DNA of 64,000 bases. Source: an uncultured Oligoflexales bacterium. GTDB lineage: Bacteria > Bdellovibrionota_B > Oligoflexia > Oligoflexales > JAPPIL01. The position numbers and the translations under genes were made by a program. Location: contig OY282434.1 of NCBI GenBank assembly GCA_958296095.1, positions 62,001 through 126,000 of the forward strand, written 5' to 3'. Below the pieces are notes generated by a model. That model was not told where the DNA came from. It worked only from the letters and a program-made list of their open reading frames with translations, and did no database searches. Numbering within the stretch: the first letter of the stretch is position 1; each line of letters opens with the position of its first letter. Below, one piece after another: positions 9,366 through 19,106 of the stretch.

Positions 9366-9995
9366 TTATTCGGGCGTATCTGGTGACAGCACCCCTACGA
9401 CATTGCTGATTTTGCGGGCGGCGGCGATGAGACGTGCTCTGTTGCTGACGATGACCGCGCTGTGTGCCTGTTGCCAGACGGCTAGGTCGGCACGGCTGTC
9501 ACCGACATAGATGAAGTTGCGGCTACCAAAGGTCTTGCAAAGCAGGGCGGCCTTAGCCTTGTGACGGAGATTGCACACCCCGTCGGAGGCATAGCAGTCG
9601 GTGAAAAAGTTGAGGTGAGCGCATACCTGTTGTGCCACTCGTTTGTCGGTGGCAGTGACGAGATAGATAGGGTTGCCCTGTTTTCTGTAGGTCTCGATTA
9701 ACTGCAGGACGGCGCGGTTGTAGTGCAGGCAGGCAGCGTCCAGTTGCACCCGCCTGGCAAGCTGTTGTTTGAGGTAAGCACGCCCCCGCAATAGCCAAGC
9801 GAGCAGCAGTAGGGCTTGCCAACGGTGTTGCCGCACTAGCAGGCGGACCGCGGTGCGAGTTGTGTCACCCGCAATCAATGTGCCATCGAGATCAACACAC
9901 AGAGGTAGTTGGCTTGTCTGGGGGGCGGCTGTCTTTGGGGACGGGCAGGTGTTGTCTCCGCGGTGTGGCGGCAGTTCAGCCTTAGGTGTTATCAT
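9366..9995 (-). CDS. HAD-family hydrolase resembling the HAD half of UbiA-type prenyltransferase fusions
   Basis: The protein has the HAD motif I CVDLDGTLIAGDTT, motif II LVTAT, a lysine-containing region HKAKAALL, and motif III YVGDSRADLAVW. The segment LLLLAWLLRGRAYLKQQLARRV between motifs I and II is characteristic of the HAD domain that is normally fused in front of a UbiA-family prenyltransferase (decaprenylphosphoryl-ribose-type enzymes). Here the protein stops after the HAD domain at about 209 residues and no UbiA domain follows. I chose the ATG at 9993-9995, which has an AAAGAGG ribosome site immediately upstream. A longer frame to 10055 lacks one. A phosphatase activity is likely, but the substrate is unknown. 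Confidence 0.8.
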   Translation of the reverse strand: MITPKAELPPHRGDNTCPSPKTAAPQTSQLPLCVDLDGTLIAGDTTRTAVRLLVRQHRWQALLLLAWLLRGRAYLKQQLARRVQLDAACLHYNRAVLQLIETYRKQGNPIYLVTATDKRVAQQVCAHLNFFTDCYASDGVCNLRHKAKAALLCKTFGSRNFIYVGDSRADLAVWQQAHSAVIVSNRARLIAAARKISNVVGVLSPDTPE

Positions 9996-10183
9996 CCTCT
10001 TTCCCCCTGCTGCTGTGCACCACACCAACTCATGTGTGGCACAAGCAAACCCCATATCAAGTGCTCGCGGGCTTTCAAGGCATCTGTATGTGCTCGCAGA
10101 TTAAAAACCACGCGGCTAAACACGCTTAGCAAAAAAGCAAAAACTGACTATACCCTGTTCGCACACGTGGAGAAAGAGCGTTT

Positions 10184-11023
10184 ATGTTTGAGCAGGGCAC
10201 GATCTTTATCAACGCACTAGATAGCATCGACTGTGCGTGCTTCGATCACGAACATGGTGTCGTAGGGCAGTCGTGGTATCTCGATGTGCAGGCACAGGGG
10301 TGCGGCGATAGAAATTATTTTGTCAGTGATTTTAAGAAGTTAAAACAAAAAATACGCACCTTCGTGCGTCGTCGGCTCGATCACCGCTTGCTCGTGCCCT
10401 CGCATCCTGCCGTGCGGCGGCGCGGCAAGACCTGGCAACTGGGAGAGGCGGAGCGTGCCTGGACTTACACCTGTCCGCCCACCGCGGTGCTGCAATTGCC
10501 AGCATTACGTGCTGACCGAGCTAGCGTGACCCGATGGTTGAATGTTGCATTGCAACAGCATGTCGGCGAGGAACTGCGTATCACTGCGAGCTTGCGAGAA
10601 AGTGAGGCTGAGGACGGGCTGTACTTTCGCTACACCCACGGCTTGCCTGGTCATGAAGGCAATTGCCAACGCTTGTTGCACGGACACTTGGGCCGGGTGC
10701 GGGTGCAGGAAAATGGCAGTCACTGCCAGCCGCTGGAGGACTATCTGGCTCAAAAAATTTTACCACGCAACATGCACTTTCTTAACTCACAGCACGTTAC
10801 CGCTCGTGGTGAACGTCTCAGCCTGGCTTATGCAAGCAGTCAAGGTTACTTTGCGGCAACTTTACCGTGCCAGCATGCCATCGTGCTGCCAGCGATGGAG
10901 AGCAGTATCGAGGCCATCACCCATTATCTTGCTGCCCAGCTCAGGCAACATGTTACCCCTATTCCTAGTGCTGAAATCATCTGCTACGAAGGGCTAGACA
11001 AGGGGGCACGCTGTCTGTTGTAG
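10184..11023 (+). CDS. 6-pyruvoyl/6-carboxytetrahydropterin synthase-like protein
   Basis: The N-terminal 120 residues match the PTPS fold. A beta strand with IDCACFDHEHGVVGQSW is followed by VSDFKKLKQKIRTFV and the zinc-ligand-like LDHRLLVPSHP. PTPS enzymes convert dihydroneopterin triphosphate in queuosine, folate or biopterin pathways. At 279 residues it belongs to the longer proteobacterial variant whose C-terminal half (GHEGNCQRLLHGHLGRVRV, GLDKGARC) looks like a second, divergent copy. No other queuosine gene is nearby. The family is fairly sure, the exact reaction is not. A GGAGAAAGAG site precedes the ATG. Confidence 0.7.
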   Translation: MFEQGTIFINALDSIDCACFDHEHGVVGQSWYLDVQAQGCGDRNYFVSDFKKLKQKIRTFVRRRLDHRLLVPSHPAVRRRGKTWQLGEAERAWTYTCPPTAVLQLPALRADRASVTRWLNVALQQHVGEELRITASLRESEAEDGLYFRYTHGLPGHEGNCQRLLHGHLGRVRVQENGSHCQPLEDYLAQKILPRNMHFLNSQHVTARGERLSLAYASSQGYFAATLPCQHAIVLPAMESSIEAITHYLAAQLRQHVTPIPSAEIICYEGLDKGARCLL

Positions 11024-12370
11024 AGGTGGGGGCAACCGCGAGAAGACTTGGGGGCAAGGACACTACTTATCGCAAGTCTCAGTTATCTTAGCCCCCGCCT
11101 CCGTTGTCTTGGCAGGGAGCAGACCTGCCGAGAAACTCTCCCCGAACGGGTAGTAAGCACATACTCTTGTCTGAAAGCATAATCTAACAGCAATATGGCA
11201 GTATTTGCGGTCGAGTTTTCGCACGGTCTCTCCCTGCCGTTCATGGAGCTCTTGGTGGGCAAGAGGTGGGGTCAACCGCGAGAAGGCCTGAGGGCAGGCA
11301 GAGAGGCTGGCAGGCAAGCGGAGCACGGACACTACTTAGCCCAAACCTCCGTTGTCTTGGCGAGGCGCAGCCCTACCGAGAAACTCCCCACGAATATGTA
11401 TAAGCACACGCCTCGTGCAAAAAATAATCTGGTTGCAGTATTGGCAATATCTGCGGTCGTTTTCGCACGGCCTCGCCCCGCCGTTCATAAAGCCCTCGGT
11501 GGGCAAGCAAGAGGGCAACCGCGAGAAGGCTTGGTACCAAGCTTGAACGCAATTGCAGAGAGGCCTGAGTGCAAGCCCGAACGCAATGGCAGGAGGTCTG
11601 AGAACAAAGAGCGAGCTAGGAAGCGAGCGATATAGAAAGCAGCGTAGCGAGCGAAGCGAGCTAGCAAGCGAGCGATACAAAAAAGACGCGTAGCGCACAG
11701 CGCAGCGAACGGTCTTGCCGTGCCCTTCACGGAGCTCTTGGTAGGCAAGAGGCGGGGGCAACCGCGAGAAGACTTGGGGGCAAGGACACTACTTAGCACA
11801 AGTCTCCGTTGTCTTGGCGAGGCGCAGCCCTACCGAGAAACTCCCCACGAATATGTATAAGCACACGCCTCGTGCAAAAAATAATCTGGTTGCAGTATTG
11901 GCAATATCTGCGGTCGTTTTCGTACGGCCTCGCCCCGCCGTTCATGGAGCTCTCGGTGGGCAAGAGGTGGGGGCAACCGCGAGAAGGCCTGGGGGCAAGG
12001 ACACTACTTATCGCAAGTCTCAGTTATCTTAGCCCCCGCCTCCGTTGTCTTGGCGAGGCGCAGCCCTACCGAGAAACTCTCCTTGAATTAGGTGCAAGCA
12101 CATGCCTTGTGCAAAAGCATAATCTAACGGCAATATGGCAGTATTTGTGGTCGAGTTTTCGTACGGCCTCGCCTCGCCCTTCATGGAGCTCTCGGTGGGC
12201 AAGCCTCAGCTCAACAGCCAAGAGTTCTGAGGACAAGCAGAGAGGGTACGCAGAGTGGTCTGCGCGCAAGCAGCGAGCGGAGCTAGGAAGCGGCAAAGAG
12301 CCGCGTAGCCGAGCGATACAAAAAGCAGCGTAGCGAGCGAAGCGAGCGATACAAAGAGTCGCGCGTGCCA
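11024..12370 (-). repeat. Mosaic repeat block 3 (four W elements and a W fragment)
   Basis: The block fills the gap between the PTPS-like gene and the 3' end of tRNA-Ile. Complete minus-strand W elements lie at about 11098-11270, 11349-11512, 11806-11970 and 12041-12203, with a left-arm fragment at about 11713-11745. The first pairs AGGGAG with CTCCCT. The last has arms at 12165-12178 and 12052-12066 that pair GAGGCG with CGCCTC exactly. The second and third are almost identical to each other and to the third W of block 2. X tandems fill 11600-11700 and 12270-12365. Confidence 0.9.
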
Positions 12371-12380
12371 CTGTGCCAAA

Positions 12381-12454
12381 TGGGTCTGGGGGGACTCGAA
12401 CCTCCGACCTCGCGCTTATCAGGCGCGTACTCTAACCAGCTGAGCTACAGACCC
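12381..12454 (-). tRNA. tRNA-Ile (anticodon GAT)
   Basis: On the minus strand the acceptor GGGTCTG pairs with CAGACCC and the discriminator is A. The D arm contains GCTC...GAGT. The anticodon stem CGCGC/GCGCG frames the loop CTGATAA with anticodon GAT. The T loop is TTCGAGT. The T stem GGAGG/CCCCC has one central A-C mismatch. CCA is not encoded. The gene is outside any rRNA operon, and the repeat block begins about 10 bases past its 3' end. Confidence 0.95.
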
Positions 12455-12567
12455 CGCAGCGCGCGGATCTACAGGAGTCGAAGCAAAAAGTGAAGGCAAA
12501 AAGTGACCCAGAAAAAATTCAAAAAAACTGTGACATTGCACCACCGGTATGTTAGCATTAATCAGGC

Positions 12568-12595
12568 TATCTCTCGAAGAGATATGGTTTTTTTT
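12568..12595 (+). terminator. Hairpin with T-run in the aapJ leader
   Basis: TATCTCT (12568-12574) and AGAGATA (12578-12584) form a perfect stem with a CGA loop, followed after TGG by eight T residues. It lies about 100 bases before the aapJ start, so it could attenuate the importer operon or end a short leader transcript. The rest of the 12455-12697 gap shows no gene. Confidence 0.5.
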
Positions 12596-12697
12596 GGGCT
12601 GGCTGCGCCTCTTGGCAGGTCTGTTTAACCGATCTAGACAGCACCTCTTGGGCGTGGCTGCGGTTTTATGTTTCACCAGTTAGGGGAGGTTTTAGCT

Positions 12698-13717
12698 ATG
12701 AGAATTTTCATTGCGGTTGCTGCGCTTGTCTTTGCGGCAATGTCGATTACGGCTTATGCGGGTAAGACTCTCGATGCCATCAAGAAACGCGGCCGAGTGC
12801 GCTGTGGTGTCAGCAATGGCTTGCCAGGCTTTTCTTCGCCAGACAGTAAGGGTAAGTGGAAAGGCCTCGATGTTGATGTCTGTCGTGCCTTCGCCGCAGC
12901 GGTCTTCGGCGACAGCAAGAAGATCGATGTAGTTGGTCTCAGTGCACAACAGCGTTTTACTGCGCTTCAGTCAGGCGAGGTCGATGTCTTGACCCGCAAC
13001 ACGACGCACACGCTCTCGCGTGATACGGCTCTCGGCTTGAACTTCGCTCCAGTCAACTACTATGACGGTCAGGGGTTTTTGGTGCGCAAGGCTTTAGGGG
13101 TCAAGAATGCCCGTGGCCTGAACGGTGCATCTATCTGCGTTATTCAGGGAACGACCAACGAGCGCAACTTGTCGGACTATTTCCGCAAGCACAAGATGAA
13201 GTATAAGCCAGTGGTGATGGAGAACAACAACGAGTTGTTCAAGGCGTTCATGGCAGGTCGCTGTGATGTCTTCTCGACGGATGCTTCGGGCCTGGCTGCA
13301 CAGCGTAGCAAAACCAAAAAGCCCAGCGAGTTGGTCATCCTGCCTGACATCATTTCTAAAGAGCCGCTTGCTCCTGCGGTCAGGCATGGCGACGACGAGT
13401 GGTTGGATATCGTCAAGTGGACTGTTTATGCGATGATCGCTGCGGAAGAGATGGGCATCACATCCCGCAACGTCAAGCGCATGAAGAAGAGCAGTGATCC
13501 GGACGTTCAGCGTCTGTTGGGTGTTATCAAGGGCAACGGTAAAGCCATTGGTCTCACCGAGACCTGGGCTTACAACATCATCAAGCAAGTTGGCAACTAC
13601 GGGGAATCTTTTGAGCGTAACGTTGGCAAGAACACACCGTTGAAGCTTGCTCGTGGTTTGAATGGCTTGTGGACAACGGGCAAAAACGGCTTGATGTATG
13701 CTCCGCCACTGAAGTAA
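12698..13717 (+). CDS. aapJ: General L-amino acid ABC transporter, periplasmic binding protein
   Basis: This is the solute receptor of a polar amino acid importer. A signal peptide (MRIFIAVAALVFAAMSITAYA) precedes the family-typical opening KTLDAIKKRGRVRCGVSNGLPGFSS. RFTALQSGEVDVLTRNTTHT is the hallmark of AapJ/BztA binding proteins, and the C-terminal GLNGLWTTGKNGLMYAPPLK is conserved as well. I chose the ATG at 12698 because GGGGAGG lies just upstream and the signal peptide begins there. The longer frame adds ten residues. A strong terminator follows, so aapJ is probably made in excess over the membrane subunits, as is common for binding proteins. Confidence 0.93.
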   Translation: MRIFIAVAALVFAAMSITAYAGKTLDAIKKRGRVRCGVSNGLPGFSSPDSKGKWKGLDVDVCRAFAAAVFGDSKKIDVVGLSAQQRFTALQSGEVDVLTRNTTHTLSRDTALGLNFAPVNYYDGQGFLVRKALGVKNARGLNGASICVIQGTTNERNLSDYFRKHKMKYKPVVMENNNELFKAFMAGRCDVFSTDASGLAAQRSKTKKPSELVILPDIISKEPLAPAVRHGDDEWLDIVKWTVYAMIAAEEMGITSRNVKRMKKSSDPDVQRLLGVIKGNGKAIGLTETWAYNIIKQVGNYGESFERNVGKNTPLKLARGLNGLWTTGKNGLMYAPPLK

Positions 13718-13734
13718 CCGACTGTGATTAGCGT

Positions 13735-13773
13735 CGGGCAGGCAATGTTTCCTTGCACTGCCCGATTTTTTTT
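13735..13773 (+). terminator. Intrinsic terminator after aapJ
   Basis: CGGGCAG (13735-13741) pairs exactly with CTGCCCG (13758-13764), and the stem is followed by eight T residues. It lies between aapJ and aapQ and would limit read-through into the permease genes. Confidence 0.8.
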
Positions 13774-13823
13774 GTTAGAGGTGGGCAGCGCATATTATTT
13801 TTAGCGGCTGATCAGCGGGGGGC

Positions 13824-15014
13824 ATGATCGTGCACTATGATGCCAGTGGTAAGGGAATAGGCATCTCTTCTCTGTGGCGCGATGTCACGAAGCGCAAGTA
13901 TACCATTCAGGTGCTGGTGCTCGTCGGTGTCGTCGTGCTTTTCTCTGTGCTGATCAACATTGCCAGCGACTCCTTGCAAAAACAAAACATCGCCTCTGGT
14001 TTTGGCTTCTTGGCACGAGAAGCCGCGTTCGAGATTGGCGAGACACTCACCTCGTATTCGGCCGAGAGCACCTTTGGGGAGGCTTTGCTGGCGGGGTTGC
14101 TGAACACGATGTTGGTGGCGTTGTTGGGCAATTTTCTCGCGGTTATCTGGGGTGCGGTGGTCGGCATCACCAGCCTCTCGCACAATCTCCTGTTGGCACG
14201 CTTGGCACGTATTTACGTCGACACCTTGCGCAATATTCCCCTGCTGTTGCAGCTGTTCTTTTGGTACGCACTGATCACCGAGTTCTTGCCAGCCATTCGC
14301 GATGCCTTGAATCCTGTGCCCAATGTTTACTTAAGTCAGCGGGGTATGTTTTTCCCCATGCCAGAATGGGGCGCAACGCACGGGTGGGCATTGGTGGCAC
14401 TGTTGGTAGGTGGGATTGCCGCGATCTTCCTCTATCGCTGGCAAAAACTCAGGCAGCAGCATACGGGACAGCTGTTTCCCTTTTATCGTGTTGCGGCAGC
14501 ATTGTTGCTCGTGCCGCCGCTGCTGGCGTGGTTGATCGGTGGTGCGCCTGTAGAACTTGACGTGCCTGTGTTGCAGGGCTTCAACTTCGAGGGTGGCTTG
14601 GCACTTACGCCTGAATTTTTAGCGTTGTCGTTAGGCTTGGTGCTGTACACGGGATCGTTCAACGCCGAGATCGTGCGGGCGGGTATTGAGTCGGTCAAGA
14701 AGGGGCAGAAGGAGGCCGCGGTTTCGTTGGGCTTGAGCCGTAGCCAAGCGTTGCGGCTAGTCGTGTTGCCACAGGCAGTGCGGGTAATTATTCCGCCGAT
14801 GACTAGCCAGATGCTCAATTTAACCAAGAACTCATCGTTGGCAGTGGCGATTGGCTATCCTGATTTGGTCAACGTCGCTAACACCTCGATGAACCAAACA
14901 GGGCAGGCGATTGAGTGTATCGTAATAATTGTCTTCGTCTACCTCTCGTTCAGCTTAATGACCTCTGCTTTTATGAACTGGTATAACCACATGACACGTC
15001 TGGTAGAAAGATGA
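13824..15014 (+). CDS. aapQ: Amino acid ABC transporter permease AapQ
   Basis: This is one of two membrane subunits of the importer. It has a first membrane segment at about 29-47 (VLVLVGVVVLFSVLINIAS), an AapQ-type periplasmic insertion (NIASGFGFLAREAAFEIGETL), the conserved RNIPLLLQLFFWY and the EAA loop EAAVSLGLSRSQALRLVVLP that contacts the ATPase. At 396 residues it fits AapQ. A GGGGGG site precedes the ATG. Its stop overlaps the start of aapM by four bases, so the two are translationally coupled. Confidence 0.93.
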   Translation: MIVHYDASGKGIGISSLWRDVTKRKYTIQVLVLVGVVVLFSVLINIASDSLQKQNIASGFGFLAREAAFEIGETLTSYSAESTFGEALLAGLLNTMLVALLGNFLAVIWGAVVGITSLSHNLLLARLARIYVDTLRNIPLLLQLFFWYALITEFLPAIRDALNPVPNVYLSQRGMFFPMPEWGATHGWALVALLVGGIAAIFLYRWQKLRQQHTGQLFPFYRVAAALLLVPPLLAWLIGGAPVELDVPVLQGFNFEGGLALTPEFLALSLGLVLYTGSFNAEIVRAGIESVKKGQKEAAVSLGLSRSQALRLVVLPQAVRVIIPPMTSQMLNLTKNSSLAVAIGYPDLVNVANTSMNQTGQAIECIVIIVFVYLSFSLMTSAFMNWYNHMTRLVER

Positions 15015-16063
15015 CTGGTGTAGCCCGCAATCGTGTTTTGGATTGGATCAAGACAAACCTTTTTTCTAGTCCGTTCAACATCGTTTTGACATTTTTGCTG
15101 TTGTTCGTAGCGACGAAGCTGCTGTGGAATTTTTTAGACTGGGCCGTCTTAAGGGCAGTGTGGGGTGGCGATGCTGAAACCTGCCGTCATGGTGCTGGAG
15201 GGGCGTGTTGGGCCTATGTGCGGGATAAGGCACGTTACGTGCTATTCGGGCACTATCCTTATGAACAGCAGTGGCGACCACAGTTGTTCGTGGCAATTTT
15301 CTTTTTGCTATCGCTGCTGACGCAGTTCAAGCGTTTTTGGTCGAAGTATTTGACCGCGGCGTGGGTGGTGTTGCCGTTGGGTGCCGCGGGCTTGATGTGG
15401 GGTGGTTTTTTTGGCTTGACACACGTTGAGATGGAGGAGTGGGGTGGTTTACCGTTGACGTTAGCGTTGGCTTTCCTAGGAATTTCCGCTTCGTATCCGA
15501 TTGGTATCGTGTTGGCGTTGGCGCGACGCAGTGAGATGCCGGTAATTCGTGCCTTGAGTGTCATTTACATTGAAGTCATTCGCGGTGTGCCGCTGATCAG
15601 TATGTTGTTCATGGCGGCGGTGATGTTTCCATTGTTTCTGCCCGAGGGCATAACGATCAGCAAGGTAGTCCGTGCACAGGTGGCGATTATCATGTTTGCC
15701 TCAGCGTATATGGCGGAGGTAGTGCGGGGCGGGCTGCAGTCCTTGGCGAAGGGGCAGTATGAGGCGGCTGATGCCATTGGCTTGAGTTACACCAAAAAGA
15801 TGGTGTTTGTGGTTTTGCCGCAGGCGTTGAAGGCGGTGATCGCACCGACGGTAAATACCTTTATCGGTCTGTTTAAAGACACATCGCTGGTGTTCATTAT
15901 TTCGTTGAGCGATTTGATGTTCACAACGCAAGCCTCGCTGCAGGATGCGGATTGGCTGGGCTTTACGGTTGAGGGTTATATCTTTGCCGCTTTTGTTTAC
16001 TTTGTTTTCTGTTACTTTATCAGCTTCTCCAGCTCGCGCTTGGAGAAGGAGTTGAAGGTTTGA
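15011..16063 (+). CDS. aapM: Amino acid ABC transporter permease AapM
   Basis: This is the second membrane subunit, with 350 residues. After an N-terminal membrane segment and a loop with several cysteines ([15 protein letters not shown]) come the permease core with [21 protein letters not shown] and the EAA loop [21 protein letters not shown]. The final segment [18 protein letters not shown] is typical of the family. The ATGA overlap with aapQ implies coupled expression. AapQ and AapM form the heterodimeric pore for AapJ-delivered amino acids. Confidence 0.92.
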   Translation: MTGVARNRVLDWIKTNLFSSPFNIVLTFLLLFVATKLLWNFLDWAVLRAVWGGDAETCRHGAGGACWAYVRDKARYVLFGHYPYEQQWRPQLFVAIFFLLSLLTQFKRFWSKYLTAAWVVLPLGAAGLMWGGFFGLTHVEMEEWGGLPLTLALAFLGISASYPIGIVLALARRSEMPVIRALSVIYIEVIRGVPLISMLFMAAVMFPLFLPEGITISKVVRAQVAIIMFASAYMAEVVRGGLQSLAKGQYEAADAIGLSYTKKMVFVVLPQALKAVIAPTVNTFIGLFKDTSLVFIISLSDLMFTTQASLQDADWLGFTVEGYIFAAFVYFVFCYFISFSSSRLEKELKV

Positions 16064-16082
16064 GCTGTTGAGGGGGGGCACG

Positions 16083-16883
16083 ATGCAGCAGGAGTTGAAG
16101 AAGGCGGCCGTAGCTAAGGGTGACGTGGCGCGCCAACCTAATCAGCTGAGCGATGAAATTGCAGTCAAGATCAGCGGCTTGCACAAGTGGTTTGCTGGTT
16201 TTCATGCGCTGCAAGGCATCTCGTTGTCGGTGCGCAAGGGGGAGACAGTGGTTGTCTGTGGCCCCTCTGGTTCGGGCAAGTCGACCTTGATTCGATGTAT
16301 CAACCGACTAGAAGTGCATGACAAGGGACGTATCACCGTGGGGGGCACGTTGCTGAGCAACGACATTCGTGCCATCGAACGTGTTAGAGCTGATGTCGGT
16401 ATGGTCTTCCAGCAGTTTAACCTCTTCCCACACCTGAATGTCCTGTCCAACTTGACGCTCGGCCCCATCTGGGTGAAGAAAACCCCCCGAGCAAAGGCAG
16501 AGCAGACTGCCTTGGCAAACTTAAAACGGGTGCGTATTGAGGAGCAGGCTTACAAATATCCCAGCCAGTTGTCGGGCGGGCAACAGCAGCGAGTGGCGAT
16601 TGCACGCTCGCTATGCATGAACCCTAGCCTGCTGCTATTTGACGAGCCGACCTCAGCGCTTGATCCAGAGATGATCAAAGAGGTGCTAGAGGTAATGACG
16701 GAGTTGTCGCATGAGGGCATTACGATGATTGTGGTTACACACGAGATGAATTTTGCCAACATGGTGGCTGACAGAGTTATCTTCATGGATGAAGGCCAAA
16801 TTATCGAGGAGAACACGCCAGAGGAGTTCTTCGCCAATCCGCAGCACGAACGCAGCAAGCTGTTTTTAAGCCAGATTCTCTAA
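16083..16883 (+). CDS. aapP: Amino acid ABC transporter ATP-binding protein AapP
   Basis: This is the ATPase that drives the AapJQM importer. Walker A is [19 protein letters not shown], the Q-loop region is [17 protein letters not shown], the signature is [15 protein letters not shown], Walker B is [12 protein letters not shown] and the switch histidine is in VVTHEM. The start at 16083 ([10 protein letters not shown]) follows a run of G residues. A longer frame from 16068 has no support. At 266 residues it includes a short N-terminal extension typical of AapP. The complete aapJQMP order makes this a functional system by sequence. Confidence 0.94.
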   Translation: MQQELKKAAVAKGDVARQPNQLSDEIAVKISGLHKWFAGFHALQGISLSVRKGETVVVCGPSGSGKSTLIRCINRLEVHDKGRITVGGTLLSNDIRAIERVRADVGMVFQQFNLFPHLNVLSNLTLGPIWVKKTPRAKAEQTALANLKRVRIEEQAYKYPSQLSGGQQQRVAIARSLCMNPSLLLFDEPTSALDPEMIKEVLEVMTELSHEGITMIVVTHEMNFANMVADRVIFMDEGQIIEENTPEEFFANPQHERSKLFLSQIL

Positions 16884-16957
16884 AAGACGGTGGCATGGTG
16901 CGGGTGGATGTGTTATCTCCCCGCGGGGTTGGCTGCTGTATCTTGTGGAGATTCGGG

Positions 16958-17374
16958 GTGAAGTGTGTTCGCCTGTTGGTGGTTCTGCTGTCTATGACTG
17001 GCTCTGTCATCGCTCGGGCTGAGACGGGTGATGAGCGCTTCCGCAATCTGTTGATGATTTCTGGCTACAGCACGGTTATCGGTGCCGCGTTCGGGGCGGC
17101 GTTGCTGGCTTTCACTGCCGAACCGGGCGATAACTTGGATTATGTTGCACGCGGGGCGGCGATTGGCTTTCTCGGTGGCATTGCGGTCGGCTCGTTCATG
17201 GTGTTTTCGCCGCTGTTCATCGAAGAGCCTTGGTCGCGCAACCTCTCGCCTATGCAACAGTTGGATCTGGTGTCCGATCCGTCGCTGGTCGATGCTCGCT
17301 TGACCTTGAGTCCTGTGTTCAGTCGACGCGGGGTGACCGCGCTAGCCGCACGGGTTAGTTTGTGGAGATTCTGA
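16958..17374 (+). CDS. Small exported or membrane protein with a glycine-zipper region
   Basis: The predicted 138-residue product starts at GTG 16958 after a GGAG site. A start at ATG 16895 is possible and would add 21 residues. A hydrophobic N-terminus (VRLLVVLLSMTGSVIARAE) looks like a signal peptide. Two glycine-rich hydrophobic stretches follow (VIGAAFGAALLAFTA and GAAIGFLGGIAVGSFMVFS), then a soluble tail with MQQLDLVSDPSLVDARLTL. I do not recognise the family. It follows aapP by 75 bases and could be co-transcribed, or could be linked to the outer-membrane protein downstream. Confidence 0.6.
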   Translation: MKCVRLLVVLLSMTGSVIARAETGDERFRNLLMISGYSTVIGAAFGAALLAFTAEPGDNLDYVARGAAIGFLGGIAVGSFMVFSPLFIEEPWSRNLSPMQQLDLVSDPSLVDARLTLSPVFSRRGVTALAARVSLWRF

Positions 17375-17489
17375 GATCCAAGCGTAAGGGCGAGCGTGGA
17401 CAAGGCACAGAGTGGCCTGAGGGCAAGGAGCTAGGTTTTCGTGCCTAGGTTCTGTGGTGGCCTGTTTTTAGTAAACATCGAGGTAGGGT

Positions 17490-19106
17490 ATGCGTATTAC
17501 GGTTGTCGGGAGCTTAATCGTCGCGTTGTTGTTGGCTGTTGCCCCCGTGGGCTATGGGGTATTCCTCGACGGCACGGGACACTACGGTCTACTGGGTGAG
17601 CTGCGCAGTCGTCCTGCGTTTAAGGGCAAGCGCTATCAGGCGGTGCGGCAGTCGTTTAGCCTGTTGGGTGAGGCGCGTCACCACGATCGCTTGAGTTTGT
17701 TCTTGGAGTTGCGTCTTTTTCCCGACCCACGTGCGGCCTTGCTCGGCGATCGGGCACAACCACAGCGGTGTGCACGTCGCTATGACAAGGATGGTGCGAT
17801 ATTGCCGCGAGACGATTGTCGGGGTGAGCATCAGGACATCGGTGCACCCGCCTACGAGCAGTTGCTGCCGCGTATCACACAGGCGTACGTGCGCTACAGC
17901 TTTGAGTACTGCTTGTTGGAGGTGGGGCGCAGGGGGCGTGACTGGGGCTTGGGCATGTTTCTCGATAGCGGTCGCCAGCCGTTTGCTACGCAGCAGTCGG
18001 TATTTGATGGCGTGACTTGCCACGTCAATGTTCAGAAAAATCAAGTGCTGGGCTTTTCGGTTGGCTACGATAAGCTGGCCGAGACGGGCACTTATGCTTC
18101 TGTTCCCGCGCATTTTCCTACCAAGCAGGAAGAACCTAAGAAGCGGAATTTTGGGACAACAAGCGGCGATGACGACATTCACCAGATATTTTTTACCATC
18201 GAATATGACAACCGTGAAGCGGCGGACAACTCAGGTTTATCACGGGTCACAGGTGGTTATTTTGCCAGCATTTTTGCGGAGAACAGCGACATCAGCGTCA
18301 AGTTTTTCGACCTCTATATGGCGTTATTTTACCGGGGTTTCAGCGCACAGACCGAGTTCTTGTTCAGGTTGGGAAATTCAGCCGATCCTTCCTGGCACTT
18401 GTTGGGCGGCAAGCGTGGCGACATAGGGCAGGAGGTGCGCAACAAGCTAAACGCTATCGCGATCGCAGGCAACCTTGCGTGGGAGTTTTACGAAAGCGGC
18501 ACCGCAGTTGACAGAACGCAGAGCCGTCAGCGTCCGCAACAAAAACACACGCTGCTGTTTGATTATGTCATCACGCCTGGCGATGTGGACGGTTATTATC
18601 GTGATCTGTCGGCGCAGGAAGAAAAGAATGAAGAGCTGCGGCAGGAGTTGGCAGAGAGCAATCGTGACGGCAATGTCAGGGCAATTGCTCTGCACCAGAA
18701 CTTCAACCCCGCGTTGATTTTTTTCAACGGGGTGCATGATAGCTCGCGGGTGGATGGCGTGTTCGACCCCTATCAGTTGGTTAATGTCTACTTGTTTGCG
18801 CTCGGCTATCGTTACGAGAATTTCGTCTGGGGCAATGTTGAGTTGAAGCTTATTACGGGACAACTGCAAAAGGGCATCAATGACACGGCGAAGAAATATT
18901 ATCGCAACAAAGACACCCGCCCGATCGGCTATTATGGCAGGGATCTTGGTTACGAATTAGATGTCAAATACAGCCATAGCTTCAATCAGGAGCTGGAGCT
19001 GGGATTGGCCGCGGCAATAGCTTTCCCCGGCAAGGCCTGGAAGACTTCCCGCGGTGCGCAAAAACAAAACCTTCTGCTACAGACCAGTGCTGCGTTTAAG
19101 TTCTAG
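17490..19106 (+). CDS. Predicted outer-membrane beta-barrel protein
   Basis: A signal peptide (MRITVVGSLIVALLLAVAPVGYG) is followed by about 510 residues of alternating strand-like sequence with many aromatic residues at strand ends and a C-terminal phenylalanine (LLLQTSAAFKF), the usual signature for insertion by the BAM machinery. The segment LEVGRRGRDWGLGMFLDSGRQPF resembles channel proteins of the porin/alginate-export-like type, but I cannot name a family. A charged loop (SAQEEKNEELRQELAESN) lies at about residues 376-391. The protein probably forms a channel or receptor. Its substrate is unknown. Confidence 0.7.
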   Translation: MRITVVGSLIVALLLAVAPVGYGVFLDGTGHYGLLGELRSRPAFKGKRYQAVRQSFSLLGEARHHDRLSLFLELRLFPDPRAALLGDRAQPQRCARRYDKDGAILPRDDCRGEHQDIGAPAYEQLLPRITQAYVRYSFEYCLLEVGRRGRDWGLGMFLDSGRQPFATQQSVFDGVTCHVNVQKNQVLGFSVGYDKLAETGTYASVPAHFPTKQEEPKKRNFGTTSGDDDIHQIFFTIEYDNREAADNSGLSRVTGGYFASIFAENSDISVKFFDLYMALFYRGFSAQTEFLFRLGNSADPSWHLLGGKRGDIGQEVRNKLNAIAIAGNLAWEFYESGTAVDRTQSRQRPQQKHTLLFDYVITPGDVDGYYRDLSAQEEKNEELRQELAESNRDGNVRAIALHQNFNPALIFFNGVHDSSRVDGVFDPYQLVNVYLFALGYRYENFVWGNVELKLITGQLQKGINDTAKKYYRNKDTRPIGYYGRDLGYELDVKYSHSFNQELELGLAAAIAFPGKAWKTSRGAQKQNLLLQTSAAFKF

